64,000 nt of DNA from Seongchinamella unica. GTDB lineage: Bacteria; Pseudomonadota; Gammaproteobacteria; Pseudomonadales; Halieaceae. The notes below the pieces were generated by a model. The model did no database searches. It saw only the letters and a program-made list of their open reading frames with translations, and was not told the DNA's origin. Shown here piece by piece: positions 16,960 to 25,670 of this stretch (the first letter of the stretch is position 1; every line of letters starts with the position of its first letter). The position numbers were made by a program, and so were the translations under genes. The DNA is taken from assembly GCF_004354085.1 (NCBI RefSeq), contig NZ_SMSE01000004.1:1-64000 (forward strand), in the 5' to 3' direction.

Positions 16960-18159
16960 TCAACGGCTAAACCAGTCGATCACCTGCTGATGGACCTGTG
17001 GATCGTCCAGCAGGTCGAAATGGTTTCTGCCGTGAAACACCCGGCAGTGCTCCGGCCTGATGTCGAGCCGCCGCAGTTCGTCCCGGTGCAGGCCCACGGC
17101 GCTGTCGGCACGGACCAGGAGGTCCCCCAGCAGGTGCCCGAGTGGATCGAACTGGTTGCGCCCCAGGCTCGCAGCAGCGAAGTAATAGTCCACGCCATTG
17201 AGCAGGGGCACCGCCTGGCGTGAATCCGGCCGGGGCGCGTCGGGATCATGACCCTGCCAGTCCTCATCCAGCAGGTTGCCGTGACGCAGGTCCTTGATGC
17301 CCGCGCTGCGCAGTTTGCCGAACAGCATCGGCTCGGCATAAGGCACACGGCGCATGGCCTGCTCGAATGCGTGGCCAGCCTGCTCCAGGGGGGAGCCATG
17401 GTGGGGTGTTCCCAGGCAGACCACGCGCCGCAGCAGGTGCAGCCAGTCGCGACCGTCCAACTGCGCGTAGCGGCAGGTACTGCGAATCACCAGGCCGCCC
17501 ATGCTGTGCCCGATGAGGGAGAGAGACTCTACGGGTACCGGCCAGTTGTCGCACAATGCCTGCAGCATGCTGGCGAATTCGCGACCGTTGGTAGAAATGT
17601 GCCGGCCACTGTTGTAGCGCAGGAACAGCGGTGTGTAGCCGAGGTCATTGCCAAGCTGTTCGTCAATACAGGGCCGACCCCGCCGACGCCAGCCGAGCTC
17701 ACTCATGCTGAGCCCGTGCACCAGCACCACCAGGTGACCACTCGCCTCGGGGATGGCTTCACGCAACAACGGAGGTTCCAAAACCAGGCGTTGTTGCGCA
17801 GTGCGCAATTGCATGTCCGTGCCCAGCGGGTTATCCGTGGCTTCCAGGTGATCTCCGCACACGCCGTTGAGGGCGGCGATTGCACGCACTTCGGCCGCTG
17901 ACTCCCGCCCGGATCGCAGTGCTTCCGGCGTCTGGCCGAAGGTCCAGTCGACGCCCTGGCGCAGCCCGTCGTTGACCCCCAGAATCAGCCGGTAAACTGC
18001 TGCGGCAATGGCACCGTGGGCCCGATCCTCAGCCACCGGCCAGGGCACCGCGGTGCGGGCGATTTTCCGGTGCATGCTCTCGACGGTGGTGGTAATGCCC
18101 GCGATGGAGTCAAACAACAGGCGGGTGCCGCCGCGGGTAGTGTCAAAAGTTGCAGGCAT
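16960..18159 (-). CDS. Alpha/beta-hydrolase (esterase/lipase, PGAP1-like)
   Basis: The ATG follows AAGGAG with 7-nt spacing. The 399-residue product has an N-terminal helical cap (~120 residues), the oxyanion strand LVVLVHGLSMSELGW, the nucleophile elbow SLIGHSMGGLVIRS (Ser), an Asp-bearing region and a terminal His (VFHGRNHFDLLDD). The cap and GHSMGG pattern resemble PGAP1-like/triacylglycerol lipases that act on hydrophobic esters. No clear signal peptide is visible. It is downstream of the P-type ATPase on the same strand, separated by about 150 bp. Confidence 0.8.
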   Translation of the reverse strand: MPATFDTTRGGTRLLFDSIAGITTTVESMHRKIARTAVPWPVAEDRAHGAIAAAVYRLILGVNDGLRQGVDWTFGQTPEALRSGRESAAEVRAIAALNGVCGDHLEATDNPLGTDMQLRTAQQRLVLEPPLLREAIPEASGHLVVLVHGLSMSELGWRRRGRPCIDEQLGNDLGYTPLFLRYNSGRHISTNGREFASMLQALCDNWPVPVESLSLIGHSMGGLVIRSTCRYAQLDGRDWLHLLRRVVCLGTPHHGSPLEQAGHAFEQAMRRVPYAEPMLFGKLRSAGIKDLRHGNLLDEDWQGHDPDAPRPDSRQAVPLLNGVDYYFAAASLGRNQFDPLGHLLGDLLVRADSAVGLHRDELRRLDIRPEHCRVFHGRNHFDLLDDPQVHQQVIDWFSR

Positions 18160-18310
18160 GGTGGTACTCCTTGCCGGGGTGGCCCGGCCTGGCCATGAAC
18201 AGGACTATAGCAGTCGGCAACCGGGGCCGATACCAAAGCGGCAACAGGGAAATCAGCCGTCTCATGCCGAACTGTGGCTTCACTCCTTCAATGACGCTCT
18301 GCGAGCCTGC

Positions 18311-21100
18311 TCAAAGAATTCTTTTCTTAATTTCAAAGATCGCGAGGAAGACCAGCGCCGCCGAAACCGGCCACAGCCAGTCCGCAAGTCTCAGGGCCTC
18401 AAAGCCGAACCAGGTGCTCAGTCCCGGCCAGCTGGTAATGGCAGCCACCAGCAGGAAGGAAAAAGCAATAGAGCCGGTCAACTTGCCATTGGCGATAAGG
18501 TAGCCGCTGAAGATGCTGTCCACCGTCCGGCGCGAGAGGATATTGACATACTGTATCAGCACGATACCGAGAAATGCTGCGGCCTGCGCACTCCCGGTGG
18601 AACCACCGCTGAGCAGCACCATATAGAAGCTGAAATAGCCGCCGAGCCCCATGAGTACCCCCATTGCGACGATGTCGACCAGGGATTTGCGATTGATAAT
18701 GTGTGAACCCTGCCTGCGAGGCGCCTGCTCCATCAGGGTGCGGTCTGGTGGGTCGAAAGTGAGTGCCATCAGCGGCAGCATCTCGCCAACCAGGTCGATG
18801 GAGAGAATCTGCACCGCGGTCAGCGGGATCGGCAGGCCGACAGCCGCGCCCACGAAGCCGGTGCACACGCAGGATAACTCGCCGATATTCGAGGTAATGG
18901 ATGACAGAATCACGCTTTTGAGGTTCTGGTAGATGGTCCTGCCTTCCTGGACCGCGATGACCAGGGTACTGAAATCATCGTCGGTAAGCACGATTTCAGC
19001 GGCCTCCTTGGCGACTTCCGAACCCTGCTTGCCCATGGCCACACCAATGTCGGCCCGCTTCAGGGACAGGGTATCGTTGACCCCATCGCCGGTAACGGCG
19101 ACCACTTCGCCCAGGGCTTTGAGCTGTTCCACCACTCGATACTTCTCTTTTGGCGACACGCGCGACAGGATCACCGACCTTGCCCCCAGGGCGTCGCGAA
19201 GCTCGGCATCGGGCATATCCCGCAGCTCGTTTCCGGTGATGACCCGACCATCGGGCATACCGATCCGCTCGGCGATGGCGGCGGCCGTTACCGGGTCGTC
19301 ACCGGTCAGCATGAATAGCCGCATTCTGGCGCGGTAGACGGCCTTGAGTGCGTCTTCTACGCCCTCTCTCGGTGGATCCAGCATGGCGACCAGCCCGGCG
19401 AAGACAAAGTCCCGTTCTGTTTTCTCGATCGTGTAGTCCTGCTGATCGCCAGGCAATTCCCGATAGGCCAGGGCGATCACGCGCAGCGACTGCGCGCTGA
19501 AATCCTGCATACGTGCGGTAATCGCATCGCCCATGTTGTCGTCCAGGGGAACGACTTCCTGTCCCCGGACAATCTGGCTGCAGGCTTCCAGCACGCTGGG
19601 CGTCGCTCCCTTCATGTAAGCGACCGCGCGCCCGCCAACGCGGCGCACCATGACCATGCGCTTGCGTTGACTATCGAAGGCCAGTTCGGCGATCAATTCA
19701 CTGTCCTCGAGGCACTGTTCCGGCTGCAGACCGGCCTTGAATGCCAGTGGCATGAATGCCGCCTCGGTCGGGTCGCCCATCGCGTACCAGTCGCGGTGAT
19801 CCGCATCTGGTTCGTGGGTGCGACCGTTACCTGCCAGCAGGCCGAGCTGGAAAAACAGCTGCAGGCCTTCCAGTTCGGCCGGCTCCAGCGCCCGGCCCTC
19901 CCTGAGAACCTGCCCTTGTGGCGCGTAACCCCGGCCGCTGATGTCATAGTCGATGCCGTCTGCCCAGGCACTGACAATCGTCATCTGGTTACTGGTGATG
20001 GTGCCGGTCTTGTCGGAACAGATCACGGTGGTGCAGCCCAGGGTCTCCACTGAGGAGAGGCGCTTTACCACGGCGTTTTCCCGCGCCAGACGCCCCACGC
20101 CCAGCGACAGTGCGACGGTGATCTGGGCCGGCAGTCCCTGGGGTACGCAGGCCGCGGCCACACCGATGGCGAACAGCAGGCTGGCATTGACCAGGGCGGG
20201 AAGGTCAGCAAAATCCTCCGAGCGCAGCAGCAGGTTGATCAGGAATAATGCCAGCGCGATCAAGCCCGCCATACGCGTCAGGATCCTGGCCAGGGCATTC
20301 ATTTCCAGCTGCAGCGGCGAGCGGTCGCGCTTGATGCCCTGACCGATCTCGGCGATTTCTCCGATGGTACTGGCCATGCCGGTGGCGATGACGACACCGG
20401 TGGCACTGCCGCGCGCCACCGTGGTCCCCATAAAGGCGAGATTGTCCTGCTCGGCGAGCCCGGCGTCGGGCGCTGGTTCAGCCGCCGCGTCCTTTTCCTG
20501 GGGCAGCGACTCGCCGGTGAGCATGAAGTCATTGGTAGCAAGTTCGTTTGAACTCAGCAGGCGGAGGTCGGCCGGAACGGCCCCACCCTCCTCGATCGTC
20601 ACGATATCGCCGGGGACGAGGTCGGCGGCATCCAGTTCCAGCATTTCGCCGTCCCGCAATGCCACCGCCTGGCTGCGAATCATGGACCTGAGTCGTTCCA
20701 GCAGCTGCTCGGCATGAAATTCCTGGTACAAACCTATCGCGGCGTTGATCAGGATAATGGCCATAAGGACGATTGCGCCCCTGACGTCCCCCAGATACCA
20801 GGCCAGGGCGGCGGCGACGAACAGCACCACTATCATCAGATCCGAGAACTGGTGCAGGAGCAACTGGTACCAGGGTTGGTGACCCGTCTCCCGGAGGAGG
20901 TTAGGGCCGTATTGCGACAGACGGCGCGCTGCCTCCTCGCTATCCAGGCCCCGCTCTGCATCGCTGGCCAACTCCTCAATGAGGAGATCTCCCTCGAGCT
21001 GGTGGGCGGGGGCGCTGAGTTCGGGAGTTTGCAGGCTATGGGAAGGTCGTTTCACCGGACCATTATCCTTGTCCGTTGTTGCCAGGGAGGTCTGGTTCAA
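18311..21100 (-). CDS. P2-type cation-translocating ATPase with altered ion-site residues
   Basis: The 929-residue protein has all P-type motifs: TGES (actuator, ~195-198), CSDKTGTITSNQM (phosphorylated Asp ~363), KGATPSVLEAC (nucleotide domain), MLTGDDPVTAAAI and VTGDGVNDTLSL (hinge), plus ~10 membrane segments, as in SERCA/PMR1-like Ca2+ pumps. Three positions differ from the SERCA calcium site: PEGLP of M4 is PQGLP (~320-324), and the M6 N-L-V-T-D-G-L-P pattern is D-L-V-G-E-M-L-P. The M5 Asn and Glu (SNIGEL) are kept. The ion is therefore uncertain. The TTG at 21100 lacks a ribosome binding site; a GTG at 21055 (AAGGA upstream) is a good alternative. It starts 28 bp after porB and may belong to that operon. 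Confidence 0.85.
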   Translation of the reverse strand: MNQTSLATTDKDNGPVKRPSHSLQTPELSAPAHQLEGDLLIEELASDAERGLDSEEAARRLSQYGPNLLRETGHQPWYQLLLHQFSDLMIVVLFVAAALAWYLGDVRGAIVLMAIILINAAIGLYQEFHAEQLLERLRSMIRSQAVALRDGEMLELDAADLVPGDIVTIEEGGAVPADLRLLSSNELATNDFMLTGESLPQEKDAAAEPAPDAGLAEQDNLAFMGTTVARGSATGVVIATGMASTIGEIAEIGQGIKRDRSPLQLEMNALARILTRMAGLIALALFLINLLLRSEDFADLPALVNASLLFAIGVAAACVPQGLPAQITVALSLGVGRLARENAVVKRLSSVETLGCTTVICSDKTGTITSNQMTIVSAWADGIDYDISGRGYAPQGQVLREGRALEPAELEGLQLFFQLGLLAGNGRTHEPDADHRDWYAMGDPTEAAFMPLAFKAGLQPEQCLEDSELIAELAFDSQRKRMVMVRRVGGRAVAYMKGATPSVLEACSQIVRGQEVVPLDDNMGDAITARMQDFSAQSLRVIALAYRELPGDQQDYTIEKTERDFVFAGLVAMLDPPREGVEDALKAVYRARMRLFMLTGDDPVTAAAIAERIGMPDGRVITGNELRDMPDAELRDALGARSVILSRVSPKEKYRVVEQLKALGEVVAVTGDGVNDTLSLKRADIGVAMGKQGSEVAKEAAEIVLTDDDFSTLVIAVQEGRTIYQNLKSVILSSITSNIGELSCVCTGFVGAAVGLPIPLTAVQILSIDLVGEMLPLMALTFDPPDRTLMEQAPRRQGSHIINRKSLVDIVAMGVLMGLGGYFSFYMVLLSGGSTGSAQAAAFLGIVLIQYVNILSRRTVDSIFSGYLIANGKLTGSIAFSFLLVAAITSWPGLSTWFGFEALRLADWLWPVSAALVFLAIFEIKKRIL

Positions 21101-21128
21101 GTGTAGCTGAGATTAATCTAGACCGGGA

Positions 21129-22040
21129 CTATTGCGCCTGCGCCCAATAGCGATCCACCCGTTGCTGGATCTCGGTAAGCAGTGCCTCGTTTCGCTGTGG
21201 CCGGAACAGATGGGAGAAACGGCCCTGCGTTTTCAGGTATTCCTCCACCGCCGGTCGCTCCCGGGGTATCCGTGTATGGGTGACCGTGCCGTTTTCATAC
21301 TCCTTCAGGGGCCACACACCGGTTTTCACCGCCAGCTTGCCGATTGCCACGGACTCCCGGGGATCGTAATCCCAGCCAGTGGGACAGGGAGACAAGGCGA
21401 TGATCATTCTCGGGCCGCTCATGTCCCGGGCCTTTGCAATTTTTTTCGCCAGGTCCAGGGGCTCGCTGGCAATCACCGTGGCAACGTAGCTGGGCTGGTG
21501 CGCTGCCCAGATCGAGAACAGGTCTTTCTTGTAGCCCGGGAAGCCCCCCGTGCCACCACTGGTGGCGGTGGCCGCCCCGTGGGGCGTGGCGCTGGAGTAC
21601 TGCTGGCCGGTATTGCCGTAGCCCTCGTTGTCGTAGCAGATGTAGATGAAATCCAGCCCCCGGTCCATGGCGCCCGAGGTGGCTGACATGCCCATGCCGT
21701 AGGCCGAACCGTCACCGGTTAATACCACCACCTGCAGATCCTCCTCCGGCGGCAGGCGACCCTGCTGGATAAGCAGGTCCAGGGCATCCCGAACCCCCTG
21801 CGCGCCCGCAGGCGCGGACGCCATGGCGGTGTACAGCCAGGAGCCGCGAAACGGGGTGAAGGGATACACCGATAACAGGGTCATGCACCCCGCCGCGTTC
21901 ACGAAGACGGTGTTCTCGCCCAGTACATCGTAGATCTGATGCAGGGCCTCCAGGCCACCGCAACCGGAGCACATGGGGGTCCCGGCACCCAACAGGTGGG
22001 CAGAGGGCAGGTCTTTCATCCTGCTGATGATTTCGCTCAC
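21129..22040 (-). CDS. 2-oxoacid:ferredoxin oxidoreductase beta subunit (PorB-like)
   Basis: The beta subunit binds thiamine diphosphate and one [4Fe-4S] cluster. Visible are CSGCGG, AGCMTLLSVYPFTPFRGSW, the TPP motif GDGSAYGMGMSATSGAMDRG through DNEGYGNTGQQ, and SPCPTGWDYDP, which supplies the remaining cluster Cys. The GTG start at 22040 overlaps the porA TGA by 4 nt, so the two are translationally coupled. The complex decarboxylates a 2-oxoacid (pyruvate or an amino-acid-derived keto acid) to acyl-CoA and reduces ferredoxin. Confidence 0.88.
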   Translation of the reverse strand: MSEIISRMKDLPSAHLLGAGTPMCSGCGGLEALHQIYDVLGENTVFVNAAGCMTLLSVYPFTPFRGSWLYTAMASAPAGAQGVRDALDLLIQQGRLPPEEDLQVVVLTGDGSAYGMGMSATSGAMDRGLDFIYICYDNEGYGNTGQQYSSATPHGAATATSGGTGGFPGYKKDLFSIWAAHQPSYVATVIASEPLDLAKKIAKARDMSGPRMIIALSPCPTGWDYDPRESVAIGKLAVKTGVWPLKEYENGTVTHTRIPRERPAVEEYLKTQGRFSHLFRPQRNEALLTEIQQRVDRYWAQAQ

Positions 22041-23296
22041 GGTGTGGCCCTCCCCGCCGGTGATGTCTGCTCGCGTTCGGCCAGCGCCACCGACTGCAAT
22101 TTGCGCAGTTCCCTCAGCTCGGTCTCGGTGTACAGCAGGCGCGGCGGCGGCGACCGCCCCTCATCAACCGCTCTGAACGTCACTTCGGCCATTTCGAAAA
22201 ACTCCTGTGGGGCAATTTCCCTGCCCCCGAGGCCGCCGATAAAACTGGTGAGGATCGCCGGCGCAGAGCCGCGCCCATACAGGGCGGCTGCCAGTTCCGT
22301 GTGCAATACACCGCCCTGCCCCATGGAGATGTTCTGGTCCACCACCGCCACTCCACGCACGCCCAGCAGGGCCGAGGCGATAATTTCTGCCGGATAAGGC
22401 CGCAGCAGTCGCGGCCGCAACAGGCCGACCCGGCGCCCCGCTTCGCGCAGGCGGTCCACCGCTTCCCGGGCCTTGCTGGCGAAGGAGCCGATCATGAAAA
22501 ACACAATGTCCGCATCATCGCAGCGATAGGCTTCGACGGCGCCCCGCTCCCGGCCAAAACGGGACTCGAACTCTGCGGCAATGCGCTGATAAACAGAAAT
22601 CGCGTTGCGGGCCGCAAGGTGAGTTTCGTAGCGGAAATAGGAATAGGGGCTGCCACCCAACACCGCCACCGCCTGGCTCTGTGGCGCACTGGCAGCAAAG
22701 CGCATCGAGCCGGGATCAAATGGCGGCAGGAATTCCCGGGCCGCTGCCAGATCCGGCAGGCGCACCGGTTCCCGGGTAAACGACAGATAGAAACCATCCA
22801 GGTTGACCATCACCGGCAGGCGCACCGCGGTATCCTCCGCCAGCCGATAGGCGAGCAACACCGAATCCACCACTTCCTGGCAATCGGTACAGTGAATCTG
22901 CAAAAAGCCGCTGTCGCGGGCAGCCAGTACGTCGTTGTGATCGGCCTCCAGGGTAATGGGGGCCGACAGGCCCCGGGACACATTGACCAGCACAAAAGGC
23001 GCGCGCCAGCCGGCGACGGTATAAAGCATTTCCATTGCATGCAGCAAGCCCTGGCTGGAGGTGGCGCTGAACACCCGCACCCCGGTAGCGGCCGCCGCGC
23101 CGGCGGCGGTCAACATGGAATGCTCCGATTCCAGGGTAACCATACGGCCGGGCATGGCGCCGCTGTCCAACCAGGCCCCCAGGGTCTCGATAATTTCTGT
23201 CTGCGGTGTGATCGGGAACGCTGGCACGTAATCTACCCCCGCCAGGCGCGCACCCCAGGCGGCCGCAGCATTACCCGTCAGCAGTATCGGTTCCAT
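22037..23296 (-). CDS. 2-oxoacid:ferredoxin oxidoreductase alpha subunit (PorA-like)
   Basis: The ATG at 23296 follows GGAG with 7-nt spacing and overlaps the end of the gamma-delta gene by 26 nt; a longer frame to 23374 lies inside that gene and is rejected. The 419-residue product has the Pyr-domain opening GNAAAAWGARLAGVDYVPAFPITPQTEI, ESEHSMLTAAGAAAATGVRVFSATSSQGL, and the C-terminal domain VGLLRPRLLRPYPAEI with VAVVDQNISMGQGGVL. This subunit binds the 2-oxoacid and CoA. Reaction partners are encoded on both sides. Confidence 0.88.
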   Translation of the reverse strand: MEPILLTGNAAAAWGARLAGVDYVPAFPITPQTEIIETLGAWLDSGAMPGRMVTLESEHSMLTAAGAAAATGVRVFSATSSQGLLHAMEMLYTVAGWRAPFVLVNVSRGLSAPITLEADHNDVLAARDSGFLQIHCTDCQEVVDSVLLAYRLAEDTAVRLPVMVNLDGFYLSFTREPVRLPDLAAAREFLPPFDPGSMRFAASAPQSQAVAVLGGSPYSYFRYETHLAARNAISVYQRIAAEFESRFGRERGAVEAYRCDDADIVFFMIGSFASKAREAVDRLREAGRRVGLLRPRLLRPYPAEIIASALLGVRGVAVVDQNISMGQGGVLHTELAAALYGRGSAPAILTSFIGGLGGREIAPQEFFEMAEVTFRAVDEGRSPPPRLLYTETELRELRKLQSVALAEREQTSPAGRATP

Positions 23297-24248
23297 TGTT
23301 GTCTCCTGCTCCTGTGTCAGCGGACTGCGCCTCTCTCTGCTGGGCAAGGTATTCGGGTTCACCCTGTATCGCATGCGGTGGACAGACCCCGACGCAGATC
23401 ATGCAGCCCTTGCAGTGGTCGTAATCAATAATCGGGGTATTGTTTTCCACCCTGATTGCACTGTCCGGACACAGGCTGCTGCACACCCACCAGCAGTTGA
23501 CGCAGTGATCGTAGTCGATGGTCGGCCTCAGAGTACGCCACAACCCGGTCCTGACCTGTACGCTGTTGGCAACCGCCCGCACGTCCGGCGCGGCTATGCC
23601 GACGTCGTCCACCGACAGTTCGACCCATGCAGGTGGGGTGTAATCACCGGCGGCGACCGCCTTACCCTCCCGCACCAGGCCCTTTTTATCCTGCACCGCT
23701 CGATAGGCTGCCAGCGCATTGCGGCGATTCTGCTCGACCACCAGCTCACCCAGTCCCGCCAGTTCCTCCCCGATGGCGGCAGCCAGCACGTCGGGCGCTA
23801 TCACCCCCAGCAGGCTGGCGGCAGCCCCGGCGCAGGTGGCTCCGATGTGGGGTAATTCGGCACGGTCTTCTACTTCCGCCGCTGCAGGCAGTATTACCAG
23901 CTGGACATCCAGGTTGAGGCGATGCTGCCAGGTCTCTGCGCTTTCCCGGGAATTGACCAGCACCACCGCACCCTGCTCCAGACCCTGCAATATCCCCGCC
24001 GCCGGCACGGTCAACAGCGTATCGTCGGCCACCACCACCAGGTCGGGGTTGTGAATCACCCCGCGTTCGTTAATCGCCGTACCCCGGGCCGCACGAACGG
24101 TGGAGAAGATGGGGGCGCCGCGACGCTCGGCGCCGTACTTGGGCGCGTCCTGCACCGTGAATCCCGAGCGGAACAGCGCGGTGCCCAGCACCCGGCTCGC
24201 CATCTTTATGCCCTGGCCACCCCGACCGTGGATGCGAATGCGATACAC
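23271..24248 (-). CDS. 2-oxoacid:ferredoxin oxidoreductase gamma-delta fusion (PorG-PorD)
   Basis: The GTG at 24248 is chosen because the product then begins VYRIRIHGRGGQGIKMAS, the normal gamma-subunit N-terminus; the longer frame to 24425 overlaps the dehydrogenase gene in another frame. Residues ~1-185 are the gamma (POR catalytic) domain. A linker leads to a C-terminal two-cluster ferredoxin delta domain with DHCVNCWWVCSSLCP and DHCKGCMICVGVCP. The second motif is canonical CX2CX2CX3CP, but the first is CX2CX3CX3CP, one residue longer than usual. It should pass electrons from the TPP centre to a ferredoxin acceptor. Confidence 0.85.
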   Translation of the reverse strand: MYRIRIHGRGGQGIKMASRVLGTALFRSGFTVQDAPKYGAERRGAPIFSTVRAARGTAINERGVIHNPDLVVVADDTLLTVPAAGILQGLEQGAVVLVNSRESAETWQHRLNLDVQLVILPAAAEVEDRAELPHIGATCAGAAASLLGVIAPDVLAAAIGEELAGLGELVVEQNRRNALAAYRAVQDKKGLVREGKAVAAGDYTPPAWVELSVDDVGIAAPDVRAVANSVQVRTGLWRTLRPTIDYDHCVNCWWVCSSLCPDSAIRVENNTPIIDYDHCKGCMICVGVCPPHAIQGEPEYLAQQREAQSADTGAGDNNGTDTADG

Positions 24249-24258
24249 AACCAGGGCC

Positions 24259-25374
24259 CTAAAACAGGCTCCAGCGACGCAGGGCCATGGCCCTGCGCAC
24301 CCGGCGCTGCGCCATTTCCTCCGCGGCCCGCCGTGGCATGCAGTTTTTCTCGCGGACAATTTCCAGCACCCGTTGCACGTTGTAGGTGATCTTTTCCTCG
24401 ATGATCTCCATGGCGGCAGATTCACTGGCGCCGTGATACTCCATGGCGGCGCAGATCACGCCACCGGCATTGGCGATGAAATCAGGTATGCAGAGCACGC
24501 CCCGGTCGTGAAGGATTTTTTCCGCGCCCGCCGTCATTGGTATGTTGGCGCCGGATATCACCATATCGGCCTGCAGGCGGACCACATTGGCCTCGTTGAT
24601 CACGTCCGGCCGGGCGGCGGGAATCCAGATGTCGCAGGGTACGTCGATAATGGCCTCGGCATCGCCTTTTTCAATACCCGGCCCATCAGGGTAATCTGCG
24701 ACACTGCGGCCCTCCTCTTTCAGGGCCAGCAGCCGGGCGACATCCAGGCCCTCGGCACAGGAGACCGAACCCCGCACATCTGCTGCCCCGACCACGATAG
24801 CGCCCTCACCGGTAAAAAAGCGGGCCGCATGTCTGCCAACGGCGCCGAAGCCCTGAATGGCAACCCGGGCACCCGCCAGTTCCCGCTCGCGGTATTCACA
24901 GGCCACCCGGGCTGCGTGCAACAAGCCCCAAGCGGTGGCCCCTATCTCATCCAGGGGAATGCCGCCCAGTTCCCGCGGCAGTCCCACGGCCCTGCCAATT
25001 TCATTGCGCACCCAGGCCATGCACTCCTCGTCGGTGCCCATATCGGGACCGAAAATATACTGCTCCACCTCCGCCAGGGCGCAGGCAAAGGCGCGCACCA
25101 GTTCCTCTTTCTGCTTGCGGGGCATCGCCGGATCACCGTACAACACCGACTTGCCCCCGCCATGGGGAAGATCGGCGGCGGCGTTCTTGAAGGTCATGGC
25201 CCTGGCCAGGCGCAGGCATTCCCCGGTGCTGACGTCCGGCGCCATGCGCACGCCGCCTATGGAGGGCCCCCGGGACACGTTATCCACCACCAGGGTGCCG
25301 CGCAAACCGGCGCCGGGCTCATAGACCTCGATTATCTTGAAAGGACCGAATTCATCGTAGGTGACATCTGCCAT
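24259..25374 (-). CDS. Glu/Leu/Phe/Val-type amino acid dehydrogenase
   Basis: The ATG follows GGAGGCGGAAGC. The 371-residue enzyme has the catalytic Lys motif LPHGGGKSVLYGDP, YIFGPDMGTDEECMAWV, and a Rossmann fold (VAIQGFGAVGRHAARFF). The family oxidatively deaminates an amino acid to a 2-oxoacid. It is the first gene of the operon and is 10 bp upstream of the oxidoreductase gamma-delta gene, so its 2-oxoacid product is the likely substrate of the OFOR. Specificity (Glu, Leu, Phe or Val) cannot be told from sequence alone. Confidence 0.85.
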   Translation of the reverse strand: MADVTYDEFGPFKIIEVYEPGAGLRGTLVVDNVSRGPSIGGVRMAPDVSTGECLRLARAMTFKNAAADLPHGGGKSVLYGDPAMPRKQKEELVRAFACALAEVEQYIFGPDMGTDEECMAWVRNEIGRAVGLPRELGGIPLDEIGATAWGLLHAARVACEYRERELAGARVAIQGFGAVGRHAARFFTGEGAIVVGAADVRGSVSCAEGLDVARLLALKEEGRSVADYPDGPGIEKGDAEAIIDVPCDIWIPAARPDVINEANVVRLQADMVISGANIPMTAGAEKILHDRGVLCIPDFIANAGGVICAAMEYHGASESAAMEIIEEKITYNVQRVLEIVREKNCMPRRAAEEMAQRRVRRAMALRRWSLF

Positions 25375-25670
25375 TGTGCTTCCGCCTCCGGCTGGTTTGT
25401 TATTCGTACTGCGCTAAATGTAGCCTGTTCCACCGGGCTTGGGGGCGTGAACTGCGTGTCGCTTGACCTGAATCATCTGCGAGGGTGTGAAAGACCAACG
25501 GCGAGTCGCGGGCAGTTGTCAGCTGATCTATACTCGCTTGAGTTTGTCGCTGGCTCGCCAGCCGGAGAGCAACCGCTGGGCGCAGCCTTTTATTGACTGG
25601 ATCGAGACCTCACCGGCGATGAGCGATTACTGATCAGACCCCAACCGATAATATCAACAAGGACGTCCCT

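Noticed and set aside
22301-25596. Long plus-strand frames opposite the por and dehydrogenase genes (22301-23431 and 24100-25596)
   Set aside because: They are open only because of high-GC codon use on the real minus-strand genes; residues are low-complexity His/Gln/Arg-rich and match no family.
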